Shown piece by piece: positions 44,006 to 52,087 of a stretch of 64,000 bases of DNA. Under the pieces are notes generated by a model that saw only the letters and a program-made list of their open reading frames with translations, made no database searches and was not told the DNA's origin. The stretch is taken from the NCBI GenBank assembly GCA_036960605.1, contig JBALXI010000001.1, forward strand, positions 62,001 through 126,000, written 5' to 3'. The position numbers and the translations under genes were made by a program. Positions within the stretch are counted from its first letter, which is position 1, and each line of letters begins with the position of its first letter. The DNA is from Oleispira sp036960605 (GTDB lineage Bacteria > Pseudomonadota > Gammaproteobacteria > Pseudomonadales > Oceanobacteraceae).

Positions 44006-45166
44006 TTAAACTAGCTGGGCGTAGTTCGCCATGTGGTCAGTCACCTTGACTAGATACTTACGGGTTTCTTTGTAAGGCAGGTCATTTTTTAATATTTCGA
44101 ATACACGTTCGGGAGGCAGCTGGTTGATTACAGGGTAGGCGCGTTGCATGGAAGCGCGGCCAATGAAAGCCTTGGCAACATTACCTGTGCCGGTATTATA
44201 GGCGGCGATGGTGCAGTAAAGGCGTGTTTGGGGATTGGTGATGCGTTTCAAGTAACGGGTTTGTAGCATGTTTAGGTAAGCGCTACCGGTATCAAGGTTA
44301 AAGCTTGGGTTGTAAAGCTCGTCGCTGGTGAGTAGGCGCGATTTTCCATACATTAATTTGCTGGCATCTTTACCAGCGCTAGAGGGCACTATTTGCATTA
44401 AGCCGAAGGCTGGAATATGACTGCGGGCGAGTGGGTTGAAATGGCTTTCGGTATGAGCAATGGCCATAACAAGGGCGGGGTCGATCTTCCATTTACTGGC
44501 CGCTTGTTTTGCCCCAGTTAAATACTTTTCAGCGCGCTTGAAGGGGAATTCTTTAGGCAGAGGGATTTTCACCACGACAATATCCCCTTTGTCGGTATTT
44601 TCTTCCAATACGAGCGCGGCGCTGGCCAATTTTTCTTCAGCATTCTCCATACTGCCGTAAAGGCTGCTCATTTCACTCAATAGTGGTTGATTGAGCAGTT
44701 TTTCTGCATTTCCACCACTCATTAATGTGTTATTGATGGGATCACTCTGTGCAGCTTGGCGTTCAGTTTTTTTCAGCAGTGCTTGGATGTCTTTTTTTAA
44801 CGTGTTTTGTTTTATTTGTTCAAGGTTATTCTGGCCATCTTTAATCTTGTAGCTGAAGCGAATTTCATTGAAAGCAAAATCAATGACTGTTTTGCTCTGC
44901 AGGTCTGGGCTGTATTCAACCCAAGATTCTTGATTACTTATTTCTGCCTGAGACCATTCTTGCTCAATGTTGGCTTTATAATCATCAAAAGCTCCTAGGT
45001 AGCGATTTTTATAGGCTTGATAATCGTTCTTTATCTGTTCTACACCCGCTTGCTGAGCTTTTAAAAAGTCATCAAAGCTGTCGGCAAAAGAAGGCAGTGC
45101 CGGCAGAGTCAGGGGTAATAAAACGGCTTTGGAGGCTGCTTCAGATAAGAATTGTCGACGTTTCAT
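44006..45166 (-). CDS. mltC: Lytic transglycosylase, MltC-like
   Basis: 386 residues from ATG 45166 (an upstream TTG at 45178 is less likely). The N-terminus MKRRQFLSEAASKAVLLPLTLPALPSFA carries twin arginines, so a Tat-type leader is possible, unlike the Sec lipoprotein MltC of E. coli. The DUF3393 region (about 25-190) leads into an SLT domain with AHTESHFNPLARS, where the catalytic Glu is expected, GLMQIVPSSAG and AAYNTGTGNVAKAF. The enzyme cleaves peptidoglycan to anhydromuropeptides. No lipobox is visible, so anchoring is uncertain. Confidence 0.88.
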   Translation of the reverse strand: MKRRQFLSEAASKAVLLPLTLPALPSFADSFDDFLKAQQAGVEQIKNDYQAYKNRYLGAFDDYKANIEQEWSQAEISNQESWVEYSPDLQSKTVIDFAFNEIRFSYKIKDGQNNLEQIKQNTLKKDIQALLKKTERQAAQSDPINNTLMSGGNAEKLLNQPLLSEMSSLYGSMENAEEKLASAALVLEENTDKGDIVVVKIPLPKEFPFKRAEKYLTGAKQAASKWKIDPALVMAIAHTESHFNPLARSHIPAFGLMQIVPSSAGKDASKLMYGKSRLLTSDELYNPSFNLDTGSAYLNMLQTRYLKRITNPQTRLYCTIAAYNTGTGNVAKAFIGRASMQRAYPVINQLPPERVFEILKNDLPYKETRKYLVKVTDHMANYAQLV

Positions 45167-45342
45167 TGAATAACTCAAGTAGGCGGTTGTCTTTTATAGG
45201 TTTGTTAATAGTAGCGTGAATAGGTGTCGAAATGTAAATCTATTCGGGTAACAATATTTTTCAAATTAAGCGGTGTTTATGATTTTTCTTCACGTATATT
45301 AAATTTAGGGGTTGTGTCTCTATTTTCTAATGAGGTTGGAAT

Positions 45343-45639
45343 ATGAACTTTCACGAACTCAAGCAGGTTGTACACCAAGGAAACCCTGAGGTTCATATCT
45401 TGTCGAATCAGGGGGATTTGTACTTGGTACAAATATTTAATGACGGTGGGCAATCTTTGCTGACTAAAAACCATTCCAGTCGCCCAGTGGTCTTTCACGG
45501 TTTACCTGAGTGTTATGAGAAGTTAAGTGATGCTGGCTTGCATAAAGCGTTTGTTGATCAGGCTATGGCGTTTGATGAGATGATTAATCTTGAAGGTGAC
45601 GCCGCGGCTCAAACGGATCATCAGGCTGTTTGTTTCTAG
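45343..45639 (+). CDS. Small DUF6482-like protein
   Basis: 98 residues: MNFHELKQVVHQGNPEVHILSNQGDLYLVQIFNDGGQSLLTKNHSSRPVVFHGLPECYEKLSDAGL, then FVDQAMAFDEMINLE. The EVHILSNQGDLYLVQ strand pair and the late AFDEMI match what I recall of DUF6482, a small cytoplasmic family of unknown function in Pseudomonas and relatives. GAGG seven bases before the ATG supports translation. Isolated between minus-strand genes. Confidence 0.78.
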   Translation: MNFHELKQVVHQGNPEVHILSNQGDLYLVQIFNDGGQSLLTKNHSSRPVVFHGLPECYEKLSDAGLHKAFVDQAMAFDEMINLEGDAAAQTDHQAVCF

Positions 45640-45668
45640 TTATTTATTGGTTTCGTTAGCGCTTGTAT

Positions 45669-46829
45669 TCATTCATGCGCCTGTGCAGCCATTTGGGGTC
45701 CTGGAGTTATCAGCGAAATGCTGTCACTCACATGATGGATCTCGCCGAATTTAACTTCTCCAAAAGAGAGTGTCGGCGCTAACGCAAAAGGCTGCCAACG
45801 CGCACTGAGCTCTGATGAGGGCATGATGTTGTAAAAGCGATCGTCCTCGGGGTGCTTGTCGGCAATGGTCTTTTCTAAAATCATCGAGATGTATTGATCA
45901 ATGCGTAACTCGGGTTGTTCGCCATTAGGGATAACCGCCATTCTATTTTGGTCGGCGAAGTCGGCGATGCCATAAATGGTTGAGTATTCTGGGGAGTAAT
46001 TATCGACTGCTATGCCATTTTGGCTACACACTAGTATGCCAGTGTCTGTATTCACCACTAATGAATGGCTACCTTGGGTATGGCCTGGGGTTTGAATTAA
46101 GGCGATGCTGTCACCGAGCATGATGCTGCTGTGCAGCGGTATGACTTTGTTGGGATCGATGCCGTCAATGCCGTCGGGGCAGTACCAGTGATTTTGCAGT
46201 GGTAAAAGGTCTTTCACTGCTTCCCATTCTTCATACATCACTAGCAGCTTTGCGTTAGGGAAGTAGGCAGGCTGTTCATGGCTGCCTAGCCATTTCCTTA
46301 GGTCTTGAGTATGCAGGTGATCGTAGCTAATAAAATCGACTTGTTCTGGTGTAATCCCAATGCTGTCTAAGATTTCTTCAACCGTATTGTGTATTGGGGT
46401 AATGATGGGCTGTAGTGCTTGGAGAAATCTCCCCATCACCTTTTGTAAGCGTTGAAAGTAGGGGGTTTTAACATTGGCAGCAACGTCAGAAGGCGCGAAT
46501 AACAACGTCTTTGTGCCAGCTTGAGTCGCAAACTGCAGAACCATCAATCGATGGGTGACGTATAAATAAGGGTTGATCAGACTCGTGGCATCGCCAAAGG
46601 CCGATTTTACCCGATAAGGTACGGATGCCAGATCAAACGTTTGCATGAACTGAACTTGTTGATTGATGAGTTTGAAATCGTCAACAAAGTGCTTGGCTTG
46701 AAACTTAACTTGTTTCAGGCGTTCTTGCGGGGATAGGCTTTCGCGGCTATTGCTGAAGTGATTGATAGGACGAATACCTAACGTCTCTAATACCACGTCA
46801 TAGCTTAAATTCAAGGGCGCACGGCTCAT
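45669..46829 (-). CDS. MBL-fold metallo-hydrolase
   Basis: 386 residues. SYDHLHTQDLR corresponds to the HxHxDH metal motif (reading D-H-L-H-T-Q-D), TPGHTQGSHSL is the downstream HxxGS motif and CSQNG the metal-Asp-equivalent region; NVSGD-like glycine turns are less clear. The first ~60 residues are helical and lack a signal peptide. Substrate is unknown; many members are lactonases or thioesterases. A 41-codon frame on the same strand ends 21 bases upstream. Confidence 0.85.
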   Translation of the reverse strand: MSRAPLNLSYDVVLETLGIRPINHFSNSRESLSPQERLKQVKFQAKHFVDDFKLINQQVQFMQTFDLASVPYRVKSAFGDATSLINPYLYVTHRLMVLQFATQAGTKTLLFAPSDVAANVKTPYFQRLQKVMGRFLQALQPIITPIHNTVEEILDSIGITPEQVDFISYDHLHTQDLRKWLGSHEQPAYFPNAKLLVMYEEWEAVKDLLPLQNHWYCPDGIDGIDPNKVIPLHSSIMLGDSIALIQTPGHTQGSHSLVVNTDTGILVCSQNGIAVDNYSPEYSTIYGIADFADQNRMAVIPNGEQPELRIDQYISMILEKTIADKHPEDDRFYNIMPSSELSARWQPFALAPTLSFGEVKFGEIHHVSDSISLITPGPQMAAQAHE

Positions 46830-46850
46830 TTTTATTATTCTCGAGTGCTT

Positions 46851-46976
46851 TTACAAAAAGTAACGTAAAAAGATATTAAGAGCAACAGCCATAACAAAAG
46901 CGTATAAGGTCAAGACTGTCTGGAGTACACTGGTTTGAATAATAATGTTGCTGAGATGTTTGTTAGTGCTATTCAT
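46851..46976 (-). CDS. Candidate 41-residue membrane microprotein
   Basis: ATG 46976 reads MNSTNKHLSNIIIQTSVLQT, then VLTLYAFVMAVALNIFLRYF and a final L before TAA at 46851. One long hydrophobic stretch covers most of the chain, so a single-span membrane protein is plausible. It precedes the MBL-fold gene by 21 bases on the same strand. No ribosome-binding site is evident upstream, which is the main weakness. Confidence 0.35.
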   Translation of the reverse strand: MNSTNKHLSNIIIQTSVLQTVLTLYAFVMAVALNIFLRYFL

Positions 46977-47035
46977 AACGCTAATGATTTAACTCATAAA
47001 TTGGCTCGTAAATTGATCTGAAAATTGAAGATGTC

Positions 47036-47908
47036 ATGGATAAAAAGAAGATAGCTTACCAAGGTGTTGCGGGCGCCTATTCGCACCTGGCCTGTAAAAG
47101 TGTATTTCCTGCTCACCAAGCTTTTGCCTGCGAAGATTTCCAATCAGCAATGCTGATGGTGGAGCAAGGGGCGGCTGAGTACGCTATGATTCCTCTGGAA
47201 AATTCGACGGCGGGTCGGGTTGAAGAAATTTATCGATTATTGCCTAAGACGCATTTGCAGATCATTGCCGAACACTTTGAGCCGGTCAATCATTGCTTGT
47301 TGGCTTTACCTGAGGTCGAATTAGCCGACATTAAAACGGTCAGTTCACACCCACAAGCTTTGGCTCAGTGTTTTCATCATCTGGCTGAGCTGAATATCAA
47401 GGCAGTTGCGGCGGTTGATACTGCGCTTTCGGCTAAGGACTTGTCTGCGAAAGATCCATCGATTGATGACTCTGGTAAAACCCATGGGGCAATTGCTTCG
47501 GTTTTGGCCGCTGAATTGTATGGTTTGAAGGTGGTTGCAGAAAACTTTCAAGATATTAGTGGCAATACTACGCGCTTTATTGTGCTGGCTAAAACGGCGA
47601 GTACTGAAGTATTTGATGCTCAGCAAAACTACCTCACCAGCTTGCTCTTTACTGTGCGGAATATGCCTGCTGCTTTGTATAAAGCGTTAGGAGGTTTTGC
47701 TACTAATGGGGTGAATCTGATTAAATTGGAAAGCTATATGGACGGCGGCACGATGGAAGCCAGTCATTTTCATATAGATCTGGCGGGCCATCCTGAGCAG
47801 CGCAGCATGAAAAATGCGTTATCAGAACTGGAATTCTTTGCTAAAGACATCCGTATTTTAGGCAGCTACCCGGCGCATAAATATCGCCGTAAACATGATT
47901 TTGTTTAA
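47036..47908 (+). CDS. pheA: Prephenate dehydratase, stand-alone (no chorismate mutase domain)
   Basis: 290 residues convert prephenate to phenylpyruvate for phenylalanine synthesis. The dehydratase domain has YQGVAGAYSHLAC, AMIPLENSTAGRVEEIYRLLP, SSHPQALAQC and the catalytic Thr-Arg-Phe in SGNTTRFIV; the ACT domain has LFTVRNMPAALYKALGGFA and the ESYM element in place of ESRP. Most gammaproteobacterial PheA proteins carry a chorismate mutase domain; this one starts directly at the dehydratase and resembles the alphaproteobacterial type. A hydrophilic insertion (about 127-145, SAKDLSAKDPSIDD) is unusual. It lies 29 bases before dgt. Confidence 0.93.
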   Translation: MDKKKIAYQGVAGAYSHLACKSVFPAHQAFACEDFQSAMLMVEQGAAEYAMIPLENSTAGRVEEIYRLLPKTHLQIIAEHFEPVNHCLLALPEVELADIKTVSSHPQALAQCFHHLAELNIKAVAAVDTALSAKDLSAKDPSIDDSGKTHGAIASVLAAELYGLKVVAENFQDISGNTTRFIVLAKTASTEVFDAQQNYLTSLLFTVRNMPAALYKALGGFATNGVNLIKLESYMDGGTMEASHFHIDLAGHPEQRSMKNALSELEFFAKDIRILGSYPAHKYRRKHDFV

Positions 47909-47937
47909 CATTTTGTTTAATTGAGACAGATAAAAAT

Positions 47938-49299
47938 ATGATGGATTGGACGAAGTTATTGCAACCTCTTAGGGTCGGTGAAACGACGATACGTTATGAA
48001 GCGGGTCGTTCACCGTTTCATAAAGACCAAGATCGAATTGTATTTTCCAGCGCGTTTCGTCGCCTAGATCGTAAAACACAAGTACACCCATTATCTGAAA
48101 ATGATCATGTGCATAGTCGCTTAACTCACAGTTTGGAAGTGAGCTGTGTCGGTCGTAGTTTGGGTTATCGAGTAGGAGAAGGTTTAAAATCGAACAGTGC
48201 GTCGTTTCCGGAATCAATTTCTCCTGAAGATGTGGGCGCGATATTACAGGCGGCGTGTCTGGCCCATGATATTGGTAACCCTCCTTATGGTCATACTGGT
48301 GAGGATGCGATTCGGCATTGTTTTTTAGATCCACAGAATGCTTATTTGTTGGATGGTCTAAGCGCTTTAGAGAAGGCCGATTTGTCTACTTTTGAGGGTA
48401 ATGCGCAGGGTTTCCGGATTATCACACAAGTTGAATATCACCGTTTTAGTGGCGGGATGCGGCTTACTCAGGCGACACTAGGGACGTTTTTAAAATACCC
48501 TTGGACCGTTGAGCACGCCTCGGCTTCCGGTGCGAAAGCACATAAATTTGGTTGTTTTCAAAGTGAGTTGCCAATTCTTAAAAGTATCGCCAATGATTTG
48601 GGATTAATTCCGCAGGGGATTGATGCCAAGGGTGAAACCAGTAAATGGTGCCGCCATCCGTTGGTGTATTTGATGGAAATAGCAGATGACATTTGTTATG
48701 GCTTAATCGATCTTGAAGATGGCATTGAGGTGGGGATATTACGCTATGAGGAAGTCGAAGCTATTCTGAAACCGTTATTGGCGGATGATTGGCAGCGCTA
48801 TAAAGCTGATTTTGATAGTGCCGATAATGAACGTAGACGTTTGTCGATGTTACGTGGCAAAGCGATGGAGAAAATGGTCGCAGCGGCCAGCCAAACTTTT
48901 TTAGACAATGAAGAAAAAATATTAGCAGGGACCTTGGTTGGGGAGTTAAGTGATCATTGCCCTGATGTTGTTAAAAATGCAATCAATGGCGCAAAGGCGC
49001 TCGCCCGTGATCGGATCTTTAAAGATCCGCGAAAAACAGCGATTGAGGTGGGTGCGTACTCTACCTTGGCAAATTTATTGACTGCTTTTTTACAAGCGGC
49101 AAAAGAGTTGATTGATACCGGATATTCGACTTTTCGTAATAGTCGAGTACTTGAAATGATGGGCCCCAGTGCGCCGCAGGCAGATTGGACGCTTTATCAA
49201 GCCTACATGCGAGTATTGGATTATGTGGCGGGTATGACGGATAATTATGCCGCCGATATCGCCCAGCAATTTTCTGGTTATAGTCCTCCTGGGCGCTAG
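47938..49299 (+). CDS. dgt: Deoxyguanosinetriphosphate triphosphohydrolase
   Basis: 453 residues. HD-domain metal and catalytic motifs are present: SRLTHSLEVSCVGRSLG and the His-Asp of LAHDIGNPPYGHTGE, then YHRFSGGMRL and YLMEIADDICYGLIDLEDG. The enzyme hydrolyses dGTP to deoxyguanosine and triphosphate. Two consecutive ATGs (47938, 47941) can start it. It follows pheA by 29 bases and precedes lepB by 68, so a loose pheA-dgt-lepB transcription unit is possible. Confidence 0.95.
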   Translation: MMDWTKLLQPLRVGETTIRYEAGRSPFHKDQDRIVFSSAFRRLDRKTQVHPLSENDHVHSRLTHSLEVSCVGRSLGYRVGEGLKSNSASFPESISPEDVGAILQAACLAHDIGNPPYGHTGEDAIRHCFLDPQNAYLLDGLSALEKADLSTFEGNAQGFRIITQVEYHRFSGGMRLTQATLGTFLKYPWTVEHASASGAKAHKFGCFQSELPILKSIANDLGLIPQGIDAKGETSKWCRHPLVYLMEIADDICYGLIDLEDGIEVGILRYEEVEAILKPLLADDWQRYKADFDSADNERRRLSMLRGKAMEKMVAAASQTFLDNEEKILAGTLVGELSDHCPDVVKNAINGAKALARDRIFKDPRKTAIEVGAYSTLANLLTAFLQAAKELIDTGYSTFRNSRVLEMMGPSAPQADWTLYQAYMRVLDYVAGMTDNYAADIAQQFSGYSPPGR

Positions 49300-49367
49300 C
49301 TATGCCAGTAAGGTGTGGTTACAATGCTGACTCTTAATAATTATACGGTTTAAATAGTTTAGATATT

Positions 49368-50198
49368 ATGGATATAGATTTTCCCCTGATTTTGATGGTG
49401 CTTACCGTCGTGACTGGCTTGGTAGCGCTTGCTGATAAATTTTTCTTTTTACCTAAGCGTATAGAGAATATAAATGCATTAGACGGACAAGGTGCTGATA
49501 AAGAAGCGTTAGAGTCTGCAGCGAAAGAGCCTGTTTGGATTGAGCAATCTAAGTCATTCTTTCCTGTTCTGATTGTGGTCTTTGTATTGCGTTCTTTTAT
49601 TGCTGAACCCTTTCAAATACCTTCAGGTTCAATGGAATCGACCTTGGTTAAAGGTGATTTCATCTTAGTAAGCAAGTTTCATTATGGCTTACGCATGCCG
49701 GTATTTCGCGATTTGTTGGTTGCCTACAATGAGCCAAAACGTGGCGATGTGATGGTGTTTTTCCCCCCCCACGATAAACGTTACTTTATTAAACGGGTGA
49801 TCGGTTTACCGGGTGATCATGTGGTTTATAAAGGTGGCCAGTTAACGATTAATGGTGAAGAAAAAAGCATTGCGGTGCAATCTGCCGAGCCTAAGCACCG
49901 TCCGATTAAATACTTATTAGAAGAAACGTTGGATACCGGTCCTCATGAAGTGCAGTGGACTCCTGGCGCTAATTTCGGCCCCGAAGGTGAGTGGACTGTG
50001 CCAGAAGGTCATTACTTTATGATGGGTGATAACCGCGGCCGTAGTTCGGATAGTCGTTTATGGCGCAATCCAGCAACCGGTGAGGCAATGTCTTTTGTAC
50101 CGGCAGAGAATATCGTGGGTAAAGCGGAAGCGGTGTGGATGCATTGGGATGAATTCACCAGTTTGCCATCTTTTTCTCGCAATAAAGCGATTCAATAA
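49368..50198 (+). CDS. lepB: Signal peptidase I
   Basis: 276 residues. Two N-terminal membrane segments (about 3-25 and 62-80) are followed by box B with catalytic S88 in PSGSMESTL, box D with K142 in YFIKRVIGLPGD and box E GDNRGRSSDSR. It cleaves Sec and Tat signal peptides at the outer face of the inner membrane. The usual lepA-lepB-rnc-era order is absent here; dgt is upstream and a thiol-motif microprotein downstream. A C8 run (49763-49770) in the FPP codons is a slippage-prone spot in an essential gene. Confidence 0.96.
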   Translation: MDIDFPLILMVLTVVTGLVALADKFFFLPKRIENINALDGQGADKEALESAAKEPVWIEQSKSFFPVLIVVFVLRSFIAEPFQIPSGSMESTLVKGDFILVSKFHYGLRMPVFRDLLVAYNEPKRGDVMVFFPPHDKRYFIKRVIGLPGDHVVYKGGQLTINGEEKSIAVQSAEPKHRPIKYLLEETLDTGPHEVQWTPGANFGPEGEWTVPEGHYFMMGDNRGRSSDSRLWRNPATGEAMSFVPAENIVGKAEAVWMHWDEFTSLPSFSRNKAIQ

Positions 50199-50200
50199 TC

Positions 50201-50326
50201 ATGGTTAAAAAGAGGGCGAAGGAATGCCCTTTTTGTCGACGTATGAGGGGGTTGTTGATCTTTACAGCCCTTATGGCGACGGCTTTAATTGTCCTGATTC
50301 AGCAGACTCCTGCGATAGCGCAATAA
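50201..50326 (+). CDS. 41-residue membrane microprotein with a CPFC motif
   Basis: ATG 50201 begins 2 bases after the lepB stop and reads MVKKRAKECPFCRRMRGLLI, then FTALMATALIVLIQQTPAIA and a final Q. A basic N-terminus with a Cys-Pro-Phe-Cys pair (C9, C12) is followed by one hydrophobic span (about 18-36), giving a cytoplasmic dithiol tethered to the membrane. CPFC is the same motif as in the glutaredoxin-like protein at 43393, and the next gene is that protein's paralogue. It is short and has no obvious ribosome-binding site, so it could be translated by coupling to lepB. Confidence 0.55.
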   Translation: MVKKRAKECPFCRRMRGLLIFTALMATALIVLIQQTPAIAQ

Positions 50327-50412
50327 ATCGCTGTCGAAAGTGCTAGATTTTTAATTTTTTAATCGTAGAATAGCGCGCCAGATGTCTTGGTTGCTTATTC
50401 GGGTTGTTGTTA

Positions 50413-50781
50413 ATGTCTGTAAAAAATCGTCTGCAGGGTTTTTGTATTATGTTCGCCGACCATTGGTTTAAGGTGAAGCCTGTTTCACGTTCCAGTGAAG
50501 AGCAATGCTCGTTAGATCGAGAATCCCGCCGTATTCAGCTGTACTTCTGTAAGACCTGTCCTATCTCGATTAAAATTAAGCGCCGTTGTAAGCAATTGGG
50601 ATTGAGAATCGTAGAAAAGGATATCGAACGCGTTAACGCATACCGCAATGAACTTATTCATGCTGGTGACGAAGTACGCGTACCTTGTTTACGCATTGAG
50701 GGACGTCAGGGTCAAGAGACTCGTTGGTTGTCTAGCAATGATCAAATCATGCAATACCTTGAACGTCGCTTCGCAGCTTAG
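50413..50781 (+). CDS. Glutaredoxin-like paralogue with CPIS in place of CPFC
   Basis: 122 residues aligning end to end with the 43393-43782 protein: N-terminal MSVKNRLQGFCIMFADHWFKVKP matches MVVVRAVLGALILFFNWVFTP, and VPCLRIEG plus IMQYLERRFA match VPCLRIED and IIDYLEGRFN. The active-site motif is C-P-I-S in YFCKTCPISIKIKRR, so the second catalytic cysteine is missing, although C in VPCLRI and two others remain. It may be a monothiol glutaredoxin or a non-catalytic partner. ATG 50413 is preferred over TTG 50404 on this alignment. Confidence 0.8.
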   Translation: MSVKNRLQGFCIMFADHWFKVKPVSRSSEEQCSLDRESRRIQLYFCKTCPISIKIKRRCKQLGLRIVEKDIERVNAYRNELIHAGDEVRVPCLRIEGRQGQETRWLSSNDQIMQYLERRFAA

Positions 50782-50898
50782 GTTTTTATTAGTGCGCGAT
50801 CATTCACGGTAGTTTTTCCATTTTTATTATATTCACCCTCGATCCTCTCTGCTAATCTGAGCTCTTAATTTGGTTGTACTGATTTTAAGAGTTCTGCT

Positions 50899-51873
50899 AT
50901 GCCTGTTGTTGCTTGTCATTATCGCCCACCTTTCTTATTAACCAACGGTTATGTGCAGAGTATTTTGCCAACCTTGGCCCGTCGTATCGATTGCACCCAT
51001 TTTCAGCGCGAACGTTTGATAACCGATGATGGTGACTTCTTAGATCTTGACTGGAGCCGTGTCTCCGATACGAGTATGGGAAAGACCTTATTAATTATTT
51101 CTCATGGCTTAGAAGGGCATTCACGACGACCTTATGTTGCGGGTGTGGCTCGAGAAGCGAATGTTAAAGGTTGGGATGCTTTAGCATGGAATTTTCGCTC
51201 TTGCTCCGGTGAAATGAATAAAACCTTACGCTTCTATCATAGTGGTGCGACGGATGACTTACAGCGTGTGATTGAGCACGCACATGGTTTGGGTTATCAG
51301 CACATTCACTTGGTTGGTTTTAGTATGGGGGGCAACTTGAGCCTGTTATATGTCGGGCGGCAGGGGCGTGACATACCGGTTCATGTTAAGTCGGTCACCG
51401 CGTTTTCTGTGCCGTGTGATTTGGCGGCGAGCGCAAGTCGATTGGCGGAGCGTAAAAATAAGATTTTTATGTGGCGTTTTTTAAAGGACCTGCGGGAGAA
51501 AGTTGAAGCTAAGGCCGTTGATTTTCCTAATGAGATTAGCGCTGATGACTATGACCAGATTACAACTTTTCAGCATTTTGATGATCGCTATACCGCCCCT
51601 ATTCATGGTTTCGAAAGTGCCGCTGATTATTGGGAACGCAGCAGTTGTAAGGCTGTTTTAAAAGACATTCGAATTCCTGCCTTATTAGTGAACGCTAAGA
51701 ATGATCCATTCCTACCCGAGTCGTGTTTTCCTTATGCTGAGGCGAGGCAAAGTACGTGGCTGTCATTGGAAGTGCCTGAGTCAGGGGGGCATGTCGGTTT
51801 CATTGAACTCAATAAACGTCAGGCTTATTGGATGGAGAGGCGGGTAGTGGAATTTGTGACGGCATGCTCGTGA
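50899..51873 (+). CDS. YheT/YbgF-type alpha/beta hydrolase
   Basis: 324 residues of the YheT (UPF0017) family of alpha/beta hydrolases: HYRPPFLLTNGYVQSILPTLAR, LISHGLEGHSRRPYV, WNFRSCSGEMNKTLRFYHSG and the nucleophile elbow GFSMGGNLSL with Ser; NAKNDPFLPE supplies the acid and SGGHVGFIE the histidine. These cytoplasmic or membrane-associated proteins are widespread and poorly characterised. Start ATG 50899 follows a weak site. Confidence 0.9.
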   Translation: MPVVACHYRPPFLLTNGYVQSILPTLARRIDCTHFQRERLITDDGDFLDLDWSRVSDTSMGKTLLIISHGLEGHSRRPYVAGVAREANVKGWDALAWNFRSCSGEMNKTLRFYHSGATDDLQRVIEHAHGLGYQHIHLVGFSMGGNLSLLYVGRQGRDIPVHVKSVTAFSVPCDLAASASRLAERKNKIFMWRFLKDLREKVEAKAVDFPNEISADDYDQITTFQHFDDRYTAPIHGFESAADYWERSSCKAVLKDIRIPALLVNAKNDPFLPESCFPYAEARQSTWLSLEVPESGGHVGFIELNKRQAYWMERRVVEFVTACS

Positions 51874-52087
51874 TTTGCCGTAGGTAACAATGCGTATGGC
51901 TGTGTAACTCGTGTAATTTTTCCTGTCGTAACCCAGTCGTGGGTTGCTGGTAAGTGGTGTTTTTGACACTTAAACATTTGTTCAGTGCCAAAAATATACT
52001 GTCTGGTTTTGAATTGTAATTTTGAGAGATAAATGAACAACTTTTACTTAAATTGAGTGTAAGTACTTAGTTTTTAGGTAACGTATT

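Noticed and set aside
45277..45498. 73-codon minus-strand frame opposite the DUF6482-like gene
   Set aside because: Antisense to a gene with a good ribosome-binding site and family-like sequence; no start signal of its own.
51781..52040. Nested minus-strand frames at the end of the YheT gene
   Set aside because: Several overlapping frames all lie partly inside the coding strand of the hydrolase or its spacer and show no start signals.
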